From NCBI RefSeq assembly GCF_000516515.1, contig NZ_KI911784.1, forward strand, positions 3,132,881 through 3,196,880: 64,000 nucleotides of DNA, in the 5' to 3' direction. The translations under genes and the position numbers were made by a program. Source of the DNA: Chloroflexus sp. Y-396-1. GTDB taxonomy: Bacteria > Chloroflexota > Chloroflexia > Chloroflexales > Chloroflexaceae. This document shows, piece after piece, positions 42,718 to 52,516 of the stretch (positions are counted from its first letter, which is position 1; each line of letters starts with the position of its first letter). A model generated the notes under the pieces. The model saw nothing but the letters and a program-made list of their open reading frames with translations, did no database searches and had not been told where the DNA came from.

Positions 42718-43200
42718 TTATAGTTCCTGTACTGTAACTTTAGTCATCTTGTCGCCCTGCTGAATCGCATACACAACATCCATACCGGCTACTACCCGAC
42801 CAAACACGGTATGGCGTCCATTCAGATGTGGCTGCGGGGTATGGGTAATGAAAAACTGGCTGCCGTTGGTGTTAGGGCCAGCGTTTGCCATCGAGATAAC
42901 ACCAGCCTCATGCGTGAGCGGGTTACCGATCACTTCATCACGAAAGCGATATCCCGGTCCGCCGCTTCCACGCCCGGTTGGATCGCCACCCTGAATAACG
43001 AAGTCTTTAATGACGCGGTGGAAGGTCAGGCCGTCGTAGAAGCCTTCTCGTACCAGAAAGACGAAGTTGTTAACGGTTAATGGGGCATGCTGGGGGTAGA
43101 GATCAAGTTCAATCGTACCGCGGGTGGTTTCCATCGTTACCCGGTACGTTTTGCTCTCGTCGATCTGCATTGGTGGTGGACTATTCCATTGTTTTGCCAC
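42718..43200 (-). CDS. Cyclophilin-type peptidyl-prolyl cis-trans isomerase
   Basis: A 160-residue single-domain cyclophilin that speeds proline isomerisation during protein folding. Active-site blocks are [37 protein letters not shown] and [12 protein letters not shown]. There is no signal peptide, so it is cytosolic. Translation starts at GTG 43200, preceded by AGGAG at 8-nt spacing, and it has its own extended -10 promoter. Confidence 0.95.
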   Translation of the reverse strand: MAKQWNSPPPMQIDESKTYRVTMETTRGTIELDLYPQHAPLTVNNFVFLVREGFYDGLTFHRVIKDFVIQGGDPTGRGSGGPGYRFRDEVIGNPLTHEAGVISMANAGPNTNGSQFFITHTPQPHLNGRHTVFGRVVAGMDVVYAIQQGDKMTKVTVQEL

Positions 43201-43241
43201 GAGCGTACTCCTGGAGCTTATCTCACGAACGTTGTTTCAGC

Positions 43242-43250
43242 ATTATACCA
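43242..43250 (-). promoter_or_regulatory. Extended -10 promoter of the cyclophilin gene
   Basis: Minus strand TGGTATAAT, a perfect extended -10, 42 bp before the GTG start. Confidence 0.65.
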
Positions 43251-43311
43251 TTAACCTCTTCCGCCGCTAGGGGAATGGCGATACTCTACAACGTCGAAAA
43301 GCTCTACCATG

Positions 43312-44652
43312 CTACGAAGTGGTCTGACCTAACCGCCGTGTAGCGTAGGTTAGCTCCTTGGCAGTGATGCCAGGCTGTTGCTGTTGTATCAGATTGTTCG
43401 CCTCTGCCAGCGCTAGCGCTGCCAGTTCGGGTTCGGTCAGTTCGTGTAACCGTGCAGCCAGTTGACGTAATAGATGGGCTGCGGTCATGTAATCGCCCTG
43501 CTGTCGGGCTTGTTCGGCTCGTTGCTTGAGGAGGGCAATATGGGCGCGGCTGATGATCGGCAGGAGTGTAGGTGGTGGGTTGACGGCGTCGGGACGGTAG
43601 TGAGCGATAACGTCATGCTCAATAGTTGACCGACCGCTCCTGATCTGGAACCGGGCCAGGCGTCGTCGTTGATCGGCTGCGCCGGGGGCAACGAGGAAGG
43701 CGCACACTAGTTGAGCAGCTTCTCCCCGTTGCAGATCACCGAGATGAACTGTCAATCGCCGACCGTGTTCGGTACTGAGGGGTGTTAAGGTGGTAAGGCT
43801 TGGTGTGAGTCGTACGATCCACCGCAGTGCGACAGTTTGGGGCAGCGTGAGTTGGAGAGTTATTGTCTGAGCAGTGATCTGGCGGATGCTATCGAGTTCA
43901 GTCGCGATGGTCGCCGAGATTTCAGTAGCTTCATGCACAAAACTGGCTCGGCCCCCGCTAAGATCGGCCAGTTGTACCAGGAGATGTTCTTCAAACGCAC
44001 CACCGAGACCAATCGTACTAAGCGTTATGCCGCGATTGGCTGCTTCGCGTGCCAGTGAGATGCACAGTGTCGTGTCACCGGTAAAGCCATCGGTGAGCAG
44101 GATAATGCGGCGGATAATGTCTTCATCCGTCGTAACAAACTGTGCCAATGCAAGTTGCAAACCCTGGGCGAGATTGGTAGTTTCACCGAGACGGAGTGCC
44201 GGTAAGCGCATCAGCGCAGAAACTAACTCGGTTCGGCGGGTGGCAGGGGTACTCGGGGCAAGGACAATCGTATCACTGGCGCAGGCGATCAGAGCAAGCC
44301 GGTCATGAGGGACAAGTCGTTCAATCAGGCTATGGATGGCATGCGTCGTGTACGTGATTGGGCTTGGGTAGAGGGTTCGCTGTTCGACCGAGAGTGGGTT
44401 CCTCAATTGCCAGACCGGTACACCGTCAACCAGTACTTCATGCGCACCGCTCTGCCGCACAAGATCACGAAATTGCTGTTCATTAACGATTGGTATGCGC
44501 ATTGAACGGCTAGCATCGGCTACAACGGCGAGATGAAGTGGCAATTCGCTATAACCGGTCGCGGCAATGGTGAGGTGCAGGTATGCGATCTGCGGTTGCT
44601 TTAGGACCGGTAAGACAATCGGTTCGGGCGTACAGCGTATCTGTAGCAGCAT
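43312..44652 (-). CDS. VWA-domain protein
   Basis: A 446-residue protein. After an N-terminal beta stretch (YLHLTIAATGYSELPLHLAV) the VWA domain opens with a complete MIDAS DASRSM (DxSxS). VWA residues run to ~270 with ETTNLAQGLQLAL and IILLTDGFTGD. A beta-sandwich region and a C-terminal helical part with a TPR-like look follow (AEQARQQGDYMTAAHLLRQL). No signal peptide is evident. It resembles bacterial VWA proteins of unknown role; no partner ATPase is adjacent. Confidence 0.82.
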   Translation of the reverse strand: MLLQIRCTPEPIVLPVLKQPQIAYLHLTIAATGYSELPLHLAVVADASRSMRIPIVNEQQFRDLVRQSGAHEVLVDGVPVWQLRNPLSVEQRTLYPSPITYTTHAIHSLIERLVPHDRLALIACASDTIVLAPSTPATRRTELVSALMRLPALRLGETTNLAQGLQLALAQFVTTDEDIIRRIILLTDGFTGDTTLCISLAREAANRGITLSTIGLGGAFEEHLLVQLADLSGGRASFVHEATEISATIATELDSIRQITAQTITLQLTLPQTVALRWIVRLTPSLTTLTPLSTEHGRRLTVHLGDLQRGEAAQLVCAFLVAPGAADQRRRLARFQIRSGRSTIEHDVIAHYRPDAVNPPPTLLPIISRAHIALLKQRAEQARQQGDYMTAAHLLRQLAARLHELTEPELAALALAEANNLIQQQQPGITAKELTYATRRLGQTTS

Positions 44653-44961
44653 AGACTGCGATCCTTCCCGTCACCAGGTAAACGATGGCAGTTTCCGGCG
44701 CCATCGAAGGGAGTGTCAGCAATGATTGTCACTTGTTCAACGAGTGCATCGTCTCATGGATGTCTTACAGAGACGCTCGGAACGTATTATGTGCAAACGA
44801 AGCGCATTTTGCCCCTATGGAACAGTCTTGACACTCCTAACCTGTTTTATACGTGGTCTAAGCAAAGAAGAACCTCTCACACGCCGTAAACCTCTCCTCA
44901 TTCCTCCTTTTCTCGCTATTGTAGAGGATGAGAGGAAGATATAGCATAACGTGCAAGCACG
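44653..44961. other. Intergenic region, 309 bp
   Basis: Apart from the hairpin at its right edge I see no gene or clear element. A TTGACA at 44828-44833 on the plus strand has a TATACG only 14 bp away and no plus-strand gene to serve. Confidence 0.5.
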
Positions 44962-44964
44962 TTA
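44947..44964 (-). terminator. Hairpin at the stop of the small membrane protein
   Basis: TAACGTGC-AA-GCACGTTA is a near-perfect palindrome overlapping the TAA stop on the minus strand. There is no T run. Confidence 0.4.
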
Positions 44965-45333
44965 TTGTCTACAATCGGCTGGTATCGGCGGATCGCTAAA
45001 CGTGATTTCGAGTACAGACCCATTATTGTAAGTTGTCACCCGTCGCGTGCGGGTAACTGAGACGAGGGCATTTGTTTTTTCATCAGGAATACACGAATCG
45101 ACTTTGGTTTCTTCCTCAGTTTTAAGAATGCCACCGCGTGTGACACCAACCACAAACTCTTGCGCAATAGCCAGTGTTACCGGTTTAAACAATCCGACCC
45201 CGATAATGCTCAAGATAAGAAATACCAGGATAAAAAGCCAGATGGTACAGCCACTACGCCGACGTTTGGGCAGTTTCTGTGGTTGTTGTTGGGCAGGTGT
45301 TGCAGGTGGTTTAGCGGGTTGTTGCGATGCCAT
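44962..45333 (-). CDS. Small single-pass membrane protein of unknown function
   Basis: A 123-residue protein. A Pro/Gln/Lys-rich cytosolic N terminus (PQKLPKRRRSG) is followed by one hydrophobic helix (~30-50, CTIWLFILVFLILSIIGVG) and an ~70-residue external domain with two Cys (SCIPDEK, ADCRQ) that could pair. I recognise no family. It follows the carboxylase gene by 27 nt on the same strand and is probably cotranscribed with it. Confidence 0.65.
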   Translation of the reverse strand: MASQQPAKPPATPAQQQPQKLPKRRRSGCTIWLFILVFLILSIIGVGLFKPVTLAIAQEFVVGVTRGGILKTEEETKVDSCIPDEKTNALVSVTRTRRVTTYNNGSVLEITFSDPPIPADCRQ

Positions 45334-45360
45334 ATATTTGTTCGTTGTTTGTCAATTCAG

Positions 45361-47319
45361 TTATTCAGATACCGGTTCAAGATCAACGAGATGCGCGCCG
45401 GCAGCTACACTTGCGCCAACCTGATAAGGGAGACGACGTACAATGCCGGCGTATGGCGCGACCACAGTATGTTCCATTTTCATCGCTTCCAATACCAATA
45501 GTGGTTGGCCTTCACGGACCCGTTCGCCGACTGCAACGTGAATGCGCACAATTGTGCCAGGCATCGGGGCATTAAAGCTGGCCGCGTTCTGATCATTGAT
45601 CCGCAGAACGCTATCAGCCGTAAGTGGAGCCGGACGAGTCAGGTGATACGATTCGCCTCGCCATGCAATGAGCCAACCATCTTCAACGCGGGCGAAGAAG
45701 AATTGCTGGCGTTGACCGTCGATCGCTAGCGCTAATTCGTGGTGCCCGCGCTGCACCAGTGATACCTGAGCAATCCAGGAATCTCCGCTTATCTGCCAGC
45801 CATTGGCAGATGGTGTCACGCGCAGGTGGTGATCGCCATGCGCGACAAACGTGAGTGGAATAGTATCACCACCTAACCGCCAGACGGCTGCGAAGGGATC
45901 ACGGGCCGGTGGGGTGTCGGTAACGCTGAGTACGGCTGCGGCAACCAGAACGGCACATGGTGGTGGGCCGGGTGGCGGCACCAGTCCTTCGTGTTCGCTG
46001 AGGAATCCAGTATGGGTATGACCGGCAGCGAAGGCCGGATGTTCGGCAATAGCCTGTAGCAGTGGTAGGTTGGTTGTTGGGCCAAGAACTGCCATTTCGC
46101 GCAGTGCCCGACGCAGGCGAGCGACTGCTTGTTGCCGGTTAGTGCCGGACACGATAATCTTCGCCAACAGTGGGTCGTAGTGGACAGTGACCTCATCACC
46201 ACTAACCAGACCGGCATCAACCCGTACACCTGGCCCTTGCGGCGGTACAAACAGCGCGACCTTCCCGATTGATGGCAGGTAGGTACGGGGGTCTTCGGCA
46301 TAGAGACGAACTTCTATCGCATGACCACGCACATCAATATCTTCTTGTCGGAAAGGAAGCGGTTCACCGGCGGCAATAGCAATCTGCAAGTGAACCAGAT
46401 CGTATCCGCATACCAGTTCGGTAACCGGGTGTTCAACTTGCAGACGGGTATTCATTTCCAGGAAGTAAAATTCACCGTCGGGTGTGAGAATAAATTCAAC
46501 GGTACCGGCATTCACATAACTGGCTGCTCGAGCAACTGCGACTGCGGCGTTGCCCATTGCCTGACGTAACGCTGGCGTTAAGGCAGGGGATGGTGCTTCC
46601 TCAACTACTTTTTGATGGCGGCGCTGAATCGAGCAATCACGTTCGCCAAGATGGACAACATTGCCATGCCTATCAGCCAGTACCTGTATCTCAACGTGAC
46701 GTGGGCGGAGCACCAGCCGCTCAATAATCAGACGGTCATCGCCAAAGGCGGCTCGAGCTTCTCGACGGGCGCCTTCAAGAGCAGCGGGGATGTCGGCCAG
46801 ATCACCAACCGAGCGCATCCCCTTCCCACCACCACCGGCACTTGCCTTAATCAGCAATGGTGGTCCAATTCGTCGGGCTTCAGCAATCAGCCGTTCGTCG
46901 CTCTGGTCATCACCATCATAGCCTGGTACTACCGGCACACCGGCAGCCTGGGCCAGGGCACGGGCTTCAGCCTTCCCGCCCATCGCAGCAATTGCTGCCG
47001 GTGGAGGCCCAATAAAGGTTAATCCGGCTGCTGCACACCGCTCGGCTAACTTCACACTCTCACTGAGGAAGCCATAGCCAGGATGAATCGCCTGGGCATT
47101 CAGTTTGAGTGCTGCCTCAACAATTGCTTCGGCGCGTAGATAACTCTGCGTTGCCGGCGGTGGCCCGATCTCGATGGCTGCATCCGCCATACGTACATGC
47201 AATGCTCCAGCGTCGGCGGCAGAATACACAACCGCTGGGCTGATGCCCAATTCACGGCATGCCCGGATAAGACGCACGGCAATCTCGCCGCGGTTAGCAA
47301 TCAAGATGCGCTTGAACAT
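45361..47319 (-). CDS. Acyl-CoA carboxylase biotin carboxylase-biotin carrier subunit
   Basis: A 652-residue fused subunit. The biotin carboxylase part starts FKRILIANRGEIAVRLIRAC, has the ATP-grasp loop KASAGGGGKGMRSV and EMNTRLQVEHPVTE. The C terminus is a biotinyl domain with the biotin-accepting Lys614 in LEAMKMEH. This architecture is typical of propionyl-, methylcrotonyl- or acetyl/propionyl-CoA carboxylase alpha subunits. The carboxyltransferase partner is not in the window, so the acyl substrate is open. It starts 19 nt inside the upstream LLM gene. Confidence 0.9.
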   Translation of the reverse strand: MFKRILIANRGEIAVRLIRACRELGISPAVVYSAADAGALHVRMADAAIEIGPPPATQSYLRAEAIVEAALKLNAQAIHPGYGFLSESVKLAERCAAAGLTFIGPPPAAIAAMGGKAEARALAQAAGVPVVPGYDGDDQSDERLIAEARRIGPPLLIKASAGGGGKGMRSVGDLADIPAALEGARREARAAFGDDRLIIERLVLRPRHVEIQVLADRHGNVVHLGERDCSIQRRHQKVVEEAPSPALTPALRQAMGNAAVAVARAASYVNAGTVEFILTPDGEFYFLEMNTRLQVEHPVTELVCGYDLVHLQIAIAAGEPLPFRQEDIDVRGHAIEVRLYAEDPRTYLPSIGKVALFVPPQGPGVRVDAGLVSGDEVTVHYDPLLAKIIVSGTNRQQAVARLRRALREMAVLGPTTNLPLLQAIAEHPAFAAGHTHTGFLSEHEGLVPPPGPPPCAVLVAAAVLSVTDTPPARDPFAAVWRLGGDTIPLTFVAHGDHHLRVTPSANGWQISGDSWIAQVSLVQRGHHELALAIDGQRQQFFFARVEDGWLIAWRGESYHLTRPAPLTADSVLRINDQNAASFNAPMPGTIVRIHVAVGERVREGQPLLVLEAMKMEHTVVAPYAGIVRRLPYQVGASVAAGAHLVDLEPVSE

Positions 47320-48299
47320 GGGCGTAGCTTTGGCAAGACAACTTCTCCGTAAGCCTTAATCCATTCAGTCTGATTGCGACCAACATTATGGACGTAAATC
47401 TCATCAAAGCCGAGATCGATAAATTGCTGGAGGTGGGCGCGGTGTTGTTCGAGGTCTGAAGAGATCAAGACGCGACCTCGAAAATCTTCCGGTCGCACGA
47501 GCTTTGCCATGGCTGCAAAATCTTCTGGCGAGCGGATGTCCTGTTTGGGAAAATTCATGCCACCGTTAGGCCATTGTGTGAGTGCGTTGTGCAGGGCCTC
47601 TTCATCGGTTGGCGCCCATGAAACGTGCAATTGTAACAATTTTGGCATCTGATCAGGGTCTTTACCGGCTTCTCGGGCGCCGGCAGCAAAGTCTGCCAGA
47701 ATGCGTCGTAGCTTGTCAGGTGCGGCTCCCGGTGTTATCAGGCCATCACAGGTGCGTCCGGCCCAACGTAAAGTTTGTGGCCCGGTAGCAGCAATGTAGA
47801 TCGGTACCGGCTGCTCAGGGAGTGTCCATAAGCGAACTTTATTCATACGGAAATACCGACCCCGATACCGCGTCTCTTTACCGCTGAGGAGCTTCTGAAT
47901 GATCTCGGTTGCCTCTTGCAACATCTCAAAACGAGTGAGCGGTTCTGGCCATTCACCGCCAACCACATTTTCGTTCAGCAGTTCACCACTGCCTAACCCT
48001 AACCAAAAGCGGCCGGGGAACATGGCTGCCAGCGTTGCAGCGGCCTGAGCAATAACTGCCGGATGGGTACGAAAGGACGGACAGGTCACACCTGGCCCAA
48101 AACGATGATTGGTGACGACACCGAGCGCACCCATCCAGCTATACACAAACGCATTGTGTCCCTGCGCCGGTACCCAGGGTTGGAAGTGATCGGCAGCCAT
48201 CACCCCGCGAAAACCGTACTGCTCGGCTAACCGACAATGTTCGAGAAGTTCGTTTGGATGAAATTGTTCTAATGCTGCTGATATACCAATCGTTGCCAC
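47301..48299 (-). CDS. F420-type LLM-class oxidoreductase
   Basis: A 332-residue luciferase-like TIM-barrel protein. GVMAADHFQPWVPAQGHNAF, GPGVTCPSFRTHPAVIAQAA, GRFWLGLGSGELLNENV and PIYIAATGPQTLRWAG match the F420-dependent glucose-6-phosphate-dehydrogenase-like branch (TIGR03557 type). Such enzymes use coenzyme F420 rather than FMN; the substrate is unknown. Its 3' end overlaps the carboxylase gene by 19 nt, implying coupled expression. It has its own extended -10 promoter. Confidence 0.85.
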   Translation of the reverse strand: MATIGISAALEQFHPNELLEHCRLAEQYGFRGVMAADHFQPWVPAQGHNAFVYSWMGALGVVTNHRFGPGVTCPSFRTHPAVIAQAAATLAAMFPGRFWLGLGSGELLNENVVGGEWPEPLTRFEMLQEATEIIQKLLSGKETRYRGRYFRMNKVRLWTLPEQPVPIYIAATGPQTLRWAGRTCDGLITPGAAPDKLRRILADFAAGAREAGKDPDQMPKLLQLHVSWAPTDEEALHNALTQWPNGGMNFPKQDIRSPEDFAAMAKLVRPEDFRGRVLISSDLEQHRAHLQQFIDLGFDEIYVHNVGRNQTEWIKAYGEVVLPKLRPCSSAS

Positions 48300-48337
48300 G
48301 GGCTTTGTCCTGTACTGCCTAATGAGGTTTCTGGTTT

Positions 48338-48346
48338 AGTATACCA
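48338..48346 (-). promoter_or_regulatory. Extended -10 promoter of the LLM-carboxylase operon
   Basis: Minus strand TGGTATACT, 38 bp before the LLM start. Confidence 0.6.
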
Positions 48347-48441
48347 CGGTGTGCCATTCTGTTGGTACGATTGTCAGAATGTGGCGCATAATAGTGGGTA
48401 GAGTCGGGTTGAATGACATTACCCGCTCACCGGTCAGAATG

Positions 48442-48450
48442 TGCTATCAT
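48442..48450 (+). promoter_or_regulatory. Extended -10 promoter of mutS
   Basis: TGCTATCAT, divergent from the LLM promoter, about 68 bp before the mutS ATG. Confidence 0.5.
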
Positions 48451-48517
48451 AACGCGAGCGCAATTTGTTCAGATCGTGGCTTCACTATTGGGTGGATGAT
48501 CAGGCAATAAAGTTCCT

Positions 48518-51418
48518 ATGGCCGCTGTTGAATTGCACGCATGGTATCGCCAATATCGCAAACTAAAAGAAGAGGCTGCTGACGCGATCCTCCTCTTTCG
48601 GTTTGGTGATTTTTATGAGACCTTTGATGATGATGCAAAGTTGATTGCTGAGTTACTTGACATAACATTAACCCGGAAAGAATACGCGGTTGATAAGCGC
48701 TTGCCGAAGGAACAGCAGAAACTGTATGCACCAATGGCCGGTATGCCGTATCACGCGGTGGATCGCTACGTGAGCGAGCTGATTGCGCGTGGTTATCGCG
48801 TTGCGATTGCCGAGCAGTTGAGTGAGACAGAGGCGATGCGCAACGATACCCGGCCTCGTTCGGTGTATGCGGCTGGTCTGACCCCGGTTGAGAGCAGCGG
48901 TAAGATGGTGCAACGGGCGATTGTGCGGGTGATTACGCCGGGAACGGTGATTGATCCGGCACTGTTGCCTGATCGAAATAATAATTATCTCGCTGCGGTG
49001 ATTATTGAGCAAGGGAAGGTTGGTCTGGCGTATGCCGATCTGTCTACCGGTGAGTTTGCTGCCGCAGAGTTTGCTGATGCGCGTGCACAGATTCAATTGC
49101 AGGCCGAGTTGGCCCGTCTGAACCCTGCCGAGGTGTTAGTTCCCGACGATGATGCGTTGCGTCTCCCCGGTCTGTCGCCGGTACAGGCCCGACTCAGTCA
49201 GGATTTGGCGCCGCTCACGAAGGATGAGCGCGAAGTGTTGTTGCCTCACGAACGGGTAGCCCGTCGCCTTGAAGGTGCGAGCACGGCCAGTTGGACGCAA
49301 GGCCATGTGACCGAATGGCCGGTATGGCGTTGGGAGCTGACGACCGCAGCAGAGGCGTTATGTGAACATTTGGGTATATCGTCGCTGGTGGTGTGTGGCC
49401 TTGATACCCGTCCTCTTGCTGCGCGTGCGGCCGGTGCTCTTTTGCAGTATGCCCAGGTGACGCAACGGCAACGGGTAAGTCAGTTGCGTCACGTGCGCGT
49501 GTATCATACCGGTGCGTATATGTTGCTCGATCCACAGACGCGCCGGAATCTAGAGTTGTTAGAGAGTAGTGGGCGACAGGGAGCAAAAGCGTCGCTGATT
49601 GCAGTCCTTGATCGGACTTGCACGGCGATGGGAGCGCGTTTGTTGCGTCGTTGGATTACCCAGCCATTGATCGTACTCGAACCCCTTCAGGTGCGGCAAC
49701 GGGCAGTGGCCCGGCTGGTGGCTGAGACGATGGCACGGCTTGAGGTGCGGGCAGCGTTGGCCGAATTGCCGGATGTCGAGCGGGCGGTTAATCGTATTGC
49801 GCAGGGAATTGCGGTGGCGACACCGCGTGATATGGTGCTGTTGCGGGCTGCGCTGCGGAAGTTATCGGCAGTGCGGCAAGCGGTTGAACCACTGTTACCC
49901 GATCTCCTGGCTGCTGAGATGACCGGTGAACCCGCATTGACGTTTGATGAGTGTACCGATGTGCTCGATTTGCTGGAACAGGCCCTCGATGACGATCCAC
50001 CAGCGTTGCTGGGTGCGTCAAATTATCTGCGGGCTGCTGAAGAGGGTGGTGAACGACCGCGACGGGTGATCCGTCCTAGTTTCGATCAGCGGCTCGCCGA
50101 CTTGATCAAGGCTAGTCGTCACGCGCAAGAGTTTATCGATCGACTTGAGAGCAAGGAACGTGAGCGTACCGGTATTCGTTCGCTCAAGGTTGGCTACAAT
50201 CAGGTCTTTGGGTACTATATCGAGATTTCGCGGGCAGTTGATCCAAAACTTATTCCATCTCATTACGAACGGAAGCAGACTCTAGTGAACGCCGAGCGGT
50301 ATGTGACCGAAGAGCTGAAATTCTACGAGAGTTTGCTGAGCGATGCTCGCTTGAAGCTGATCGATCTTGAGCGTGATATTTTTCAGCATCTCTGTGAATT
50401 ATTGCAACAGCACCTTGATCGGTTGCGTACCGTCATTAGCGCAGTGGCCCGGATCGATGCCCTGGCCGCACTGGCCGAAGCTGCCGTGCGTGGTCGGTAT
50501 GTGCAGCCAATATTGCGCAACGACCGTGTGCTTCGCATTAAGCAAGGACGCCATCCGGTGGTGGAGCGTACTCTGAGTGAACCGTTTGTCGGGAATGATG
50601 TCGAATTGGATGGTGACCGTACTCAGATTTTGATTATCACTGGGCCAAACATGGCTGGTAAGAGTACCTTTTTGCGTCAGGTAGCGTTGATTACACTGAT
50701 GGCCCAAATTGGTTCGTTTGTCCCGGCTGATGAGGCTGAAATTGGATTGGTTGATCGCATCTTCACCCGGATTGGTGCGCAAGACGATATTGCGACCGGT
50801 CAAAGTACCTTTATGGTTGAAATGACCGAAACCGCAGCCCTGCTTCGGCAGAGTACACCGCGCTCATTAATCATTCTTGATGAGGTGGGACGTGGTACCA
50901 GTACGTATGATGGGATGGCCATTGCGCGTGCGGTGGTCGAGTATATTCACGACCATCCGCAACTGGGCTGTCGAACGTTGTTTGCTACCCACTATCACGA
51001 ATTGACTGCTTTAGAACAGCAGCTCCCACGAGTGCGCAATTATCATATGGCGGCGGTTGAGCGTGATGGTCGAGTGGTGTTTTTGCACGAGCTGCGTCCT
51101 GGTGGTGCCGATCGCTCGTATGGTATTCACGTCGCCGAACTAGCCGGTATTCCGGCAGAAGTGATCCGACGGGCCAGTGCATTGCTGGCCGAACTCGAAG
51201 GTCGGGTTGGATCACTATCAGCACCGGCAGTGCCCGAATCACCAGCAACCGTTGCGCCGCCTGATCGTGAGCTGTCAGGAAGGATGCAATTGTCGTTCTT
51301 TGATCTGATGCCGCATCCGGTGGTAGAGTATTTACGTCGGCTCCGTATTGAAGAGCTGACACCGCTGGAAGCATTGAATCGGTTGGCCGAGTTACAACGT
51401 CTGGCCAGTCAGCAATAG
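48518..51418 (+). CDS. mutS: DNA mismatch repair protein MutS
   Basis: Mismatch-recognition ATPase, 966 residues. The N-terminal mismatch-binding Phe-x-Glu is present in LFRFGDFYETFDDD. Core and clamp domains follow, and the ATPase has Walker A GPNMAGKSTFLRQ (from residue 709), LIILDEVGRGTSTYDG and FATHYHEL. The C terminus ends with a short tail like other MutS1 proteins. ribF follows after 18 nt, so the two share a transcript. No mutL is visible. Confidence 0.96.
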   Translation: MAAVELHAWYRQYRKLKEEAADAILLFRFGDFYETFDDDAKLIAELLDITLTRKEYAVDKRLPKEQQKLYAPMAGMPYHAVDRYVSELIARGYRVAIAEQLSETEAMRNDTRPRSVYAAGLTPVESSGKMVQRAIVRVITPGTVIDPALLPDRNNNYLAAVIIEQGKVGLAYADLSTGEFAAAEFADARAQIQLQAELARLNPAEVLVPDDDALRLPGLSPVQARLSQDLAPLTKDEREVLLPHERVARRLEGASTASWTQGHVTEWPVWRWELTTAAEALCEHLGISSLVVCGLDTRPLAARAAGALLQYAQVTQRQRVSQLRHVRVYHTGAYMLLDPQTRRNLELLESSGRQGAKASLIAVLDRTCTAMGARLLRRWITQPLIVLEPLQVRQRAVARLVAETMARLEVRAALAELPDVERAVNRIAQGIAVATPRDMVLLRAALRKLSAVRQAVEPLLPDLLAAEMTGEPALTFDECTDVLDLLEQALDDDPPALLGASNYLRAAEEGGERPRRVIRPSFDQRLADLIKASRHAQEFIDRLESKERERTGIRSLKVGYNQVFGYYIEISRAVDPKLIPSHYERKQTLVNAERYVTEELKFYESLLSDARLKLIDLERDIFQHLCELLQQHLDRLRTVISAVARIDALAALAEAAVRGRYVQPILRNDRVLRIKQGRHPVVERTLSEPFVGNDVELDGDRTQILIITGPNMAGKSTFLRQVALITLMAQIGSFVPADEAEIGLVDRIFTRIGAQDDIATGQSTFMVEMTETAALLRQSTPRSLIILDEVGRGTSTYDGMAIARAVVEYIHDHPQLGCRTLFATHYHELTALEQQLPRVRNYHMAAVERDGRVVFLHELRPGGADRSYGIHVAELAGIPAEVIRRASALLAELEGRVGSLSAPAVPESPATVAPPDRELSGRMQLSFFDLMPHPVVEYLRRLRIEELTPLEALNRLAELQRLASQQ

Positions 51419-51436
51419 GAATGGAGCAGGAAATCT

Positions 51437-52369
51437 GTGCAGATCGCCCGTGATCTTACTCCCGGATTGGCCAGCCGGGCGACCGTGTTGACGATTGGCC
51501 GTTTTGATGGTGTCCATCTTGGTCACCAGCAACTGATTCGGACAACAGTAGAACGGGCACGAGCGCTCGATATGTTGAGTGCTGTGCTAACCTGGGAGCC
51601 GCACCCACGAGCGGTATTGCAACCGGATCAGCCGTTGCAGTTGTTGAGTGATCTTGACGAAAAGATCGAGCAGATTCGTCGTCTTGAGCCTGATTTACTG
51701 ATTATTGCCCCATTTACGCCTGCCATCCGTAATCTGACGGCAGCCGAGTATATGGCGCTTATTATGGCTGCTCTACCGGTGCGTGAAATCTGGGTTGGTG
51801 AAGATTTTGCCATGGGGCGTGGTCGCGAGGGAGACATTCCGCGTCTGATGGAGCTTGGGCGAGAAATGGGTTTTGCCGTGGGCGCGTTGAGTAAGTACAA
51901 GGTTGCCGGTATTCCGGTCAGTTCGTCGCGTATTCGCGAACTGGTGCTCGCCGGGAATGTCTCTGGCGCGAGTGCTCTCCTCGGTCGACCGTTTGCCCTG
52001 CGTGGGATTGTGACTCGTGGTGATGGACGTGGGCGACTGATTGGCTTCCCTACTGCAAATGTACGGGTCAGTCGTGAGGTTGTTTTGCCGGCAAATGGGG
52101 TGTATGTCTGTCGTGCATATCTGGCAACGGGCGAGGTTGTTTCAGCAGTGACCAATATCGGCATCCGTCCAACGTTTGACGGCTCTCAACGAGTAGTGGA
52201 GGCGCATTTGTTCAACTGGGAAGGGGATTTGTACGATCAACCACTGCGCGTTGAGTTTTTGATGCGTCTCCGCGACGAACGGAAGTTTAGCAGCGTTGAT
52301 GATCTGGTGAACCAGATCAAGCGTGATGTGGCAGAGGCACAGGCAATATTAGGGGAACATAGCAGGTAG
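51437..52369 (+). CDS. ribF: Bifunctional riboflavin kinase / FAD synthetase
   Basis: A 310-residue enzyme that phosphorylates riboflavin to FMN and adenylates FMN to FAD. The N-terminal nucleotidyltransferase part has TIGRFDGVHLGHQQLI, WEPHPRAVLQPDQP and VSSSRIRELVLAGNV. The C-terminal kinase part has GFPTANVRV and TNIGIRPTFDG. It starts at GTG 51437 with AGGAAA upstream. Confidence 0.94.
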   Translation: MQIARDLTPGLASRATVLTIGRFDGVHLGHQQLIRTTVERARALDMLSAVLTWEPHPRAVLQPDQPLQLLSDLDEKIEQIRRLEPDLLIIAPFTPAIRNLTAAEYMALIMAALPVREIWVGEDFAMGRGREGDIPRLMELGREMGFAVGALSKYKVAGIPVSSSRIRELVLAGNVSGASALLGRPFALRGIVTRGDGRGRLIGFPTANVRVSREVVLPANGVYVCRAYLATGEVVSAVTNIGIRPTFDGSQRVVEAHLFNWEGDLYDQPLRVEFLMRLRDERKFSSVDDLVNQIKRDVAEAQAILGEHSR

Positions 52370-52440
52370 CCTGCTGTGCTGTTGCTGTATTGATACAGTT
52401 ACTAAGAGCTAATCCGAATACCCTGTCGCAGAATCGGTTG

Positions 52441-52461
52441 GGGCACAGCAGCACTGTGCCC
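52441..52461. terminator. Hairpin in the ribF / dehydrogenase convergent gap
   Basis: GGGCACAG pairs with CTGTGCCC (8 bp, 5-nt loop) between two convergent genes. Lack of a T run makes intrinsic termination doubtful. Confidence 0.4.
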
Positions 52462-52516
52462 GTACATCTATCAGGTTTTATCCGCCGTACCGTGAGACGA
52501 TGATTCGGATCGGTGC

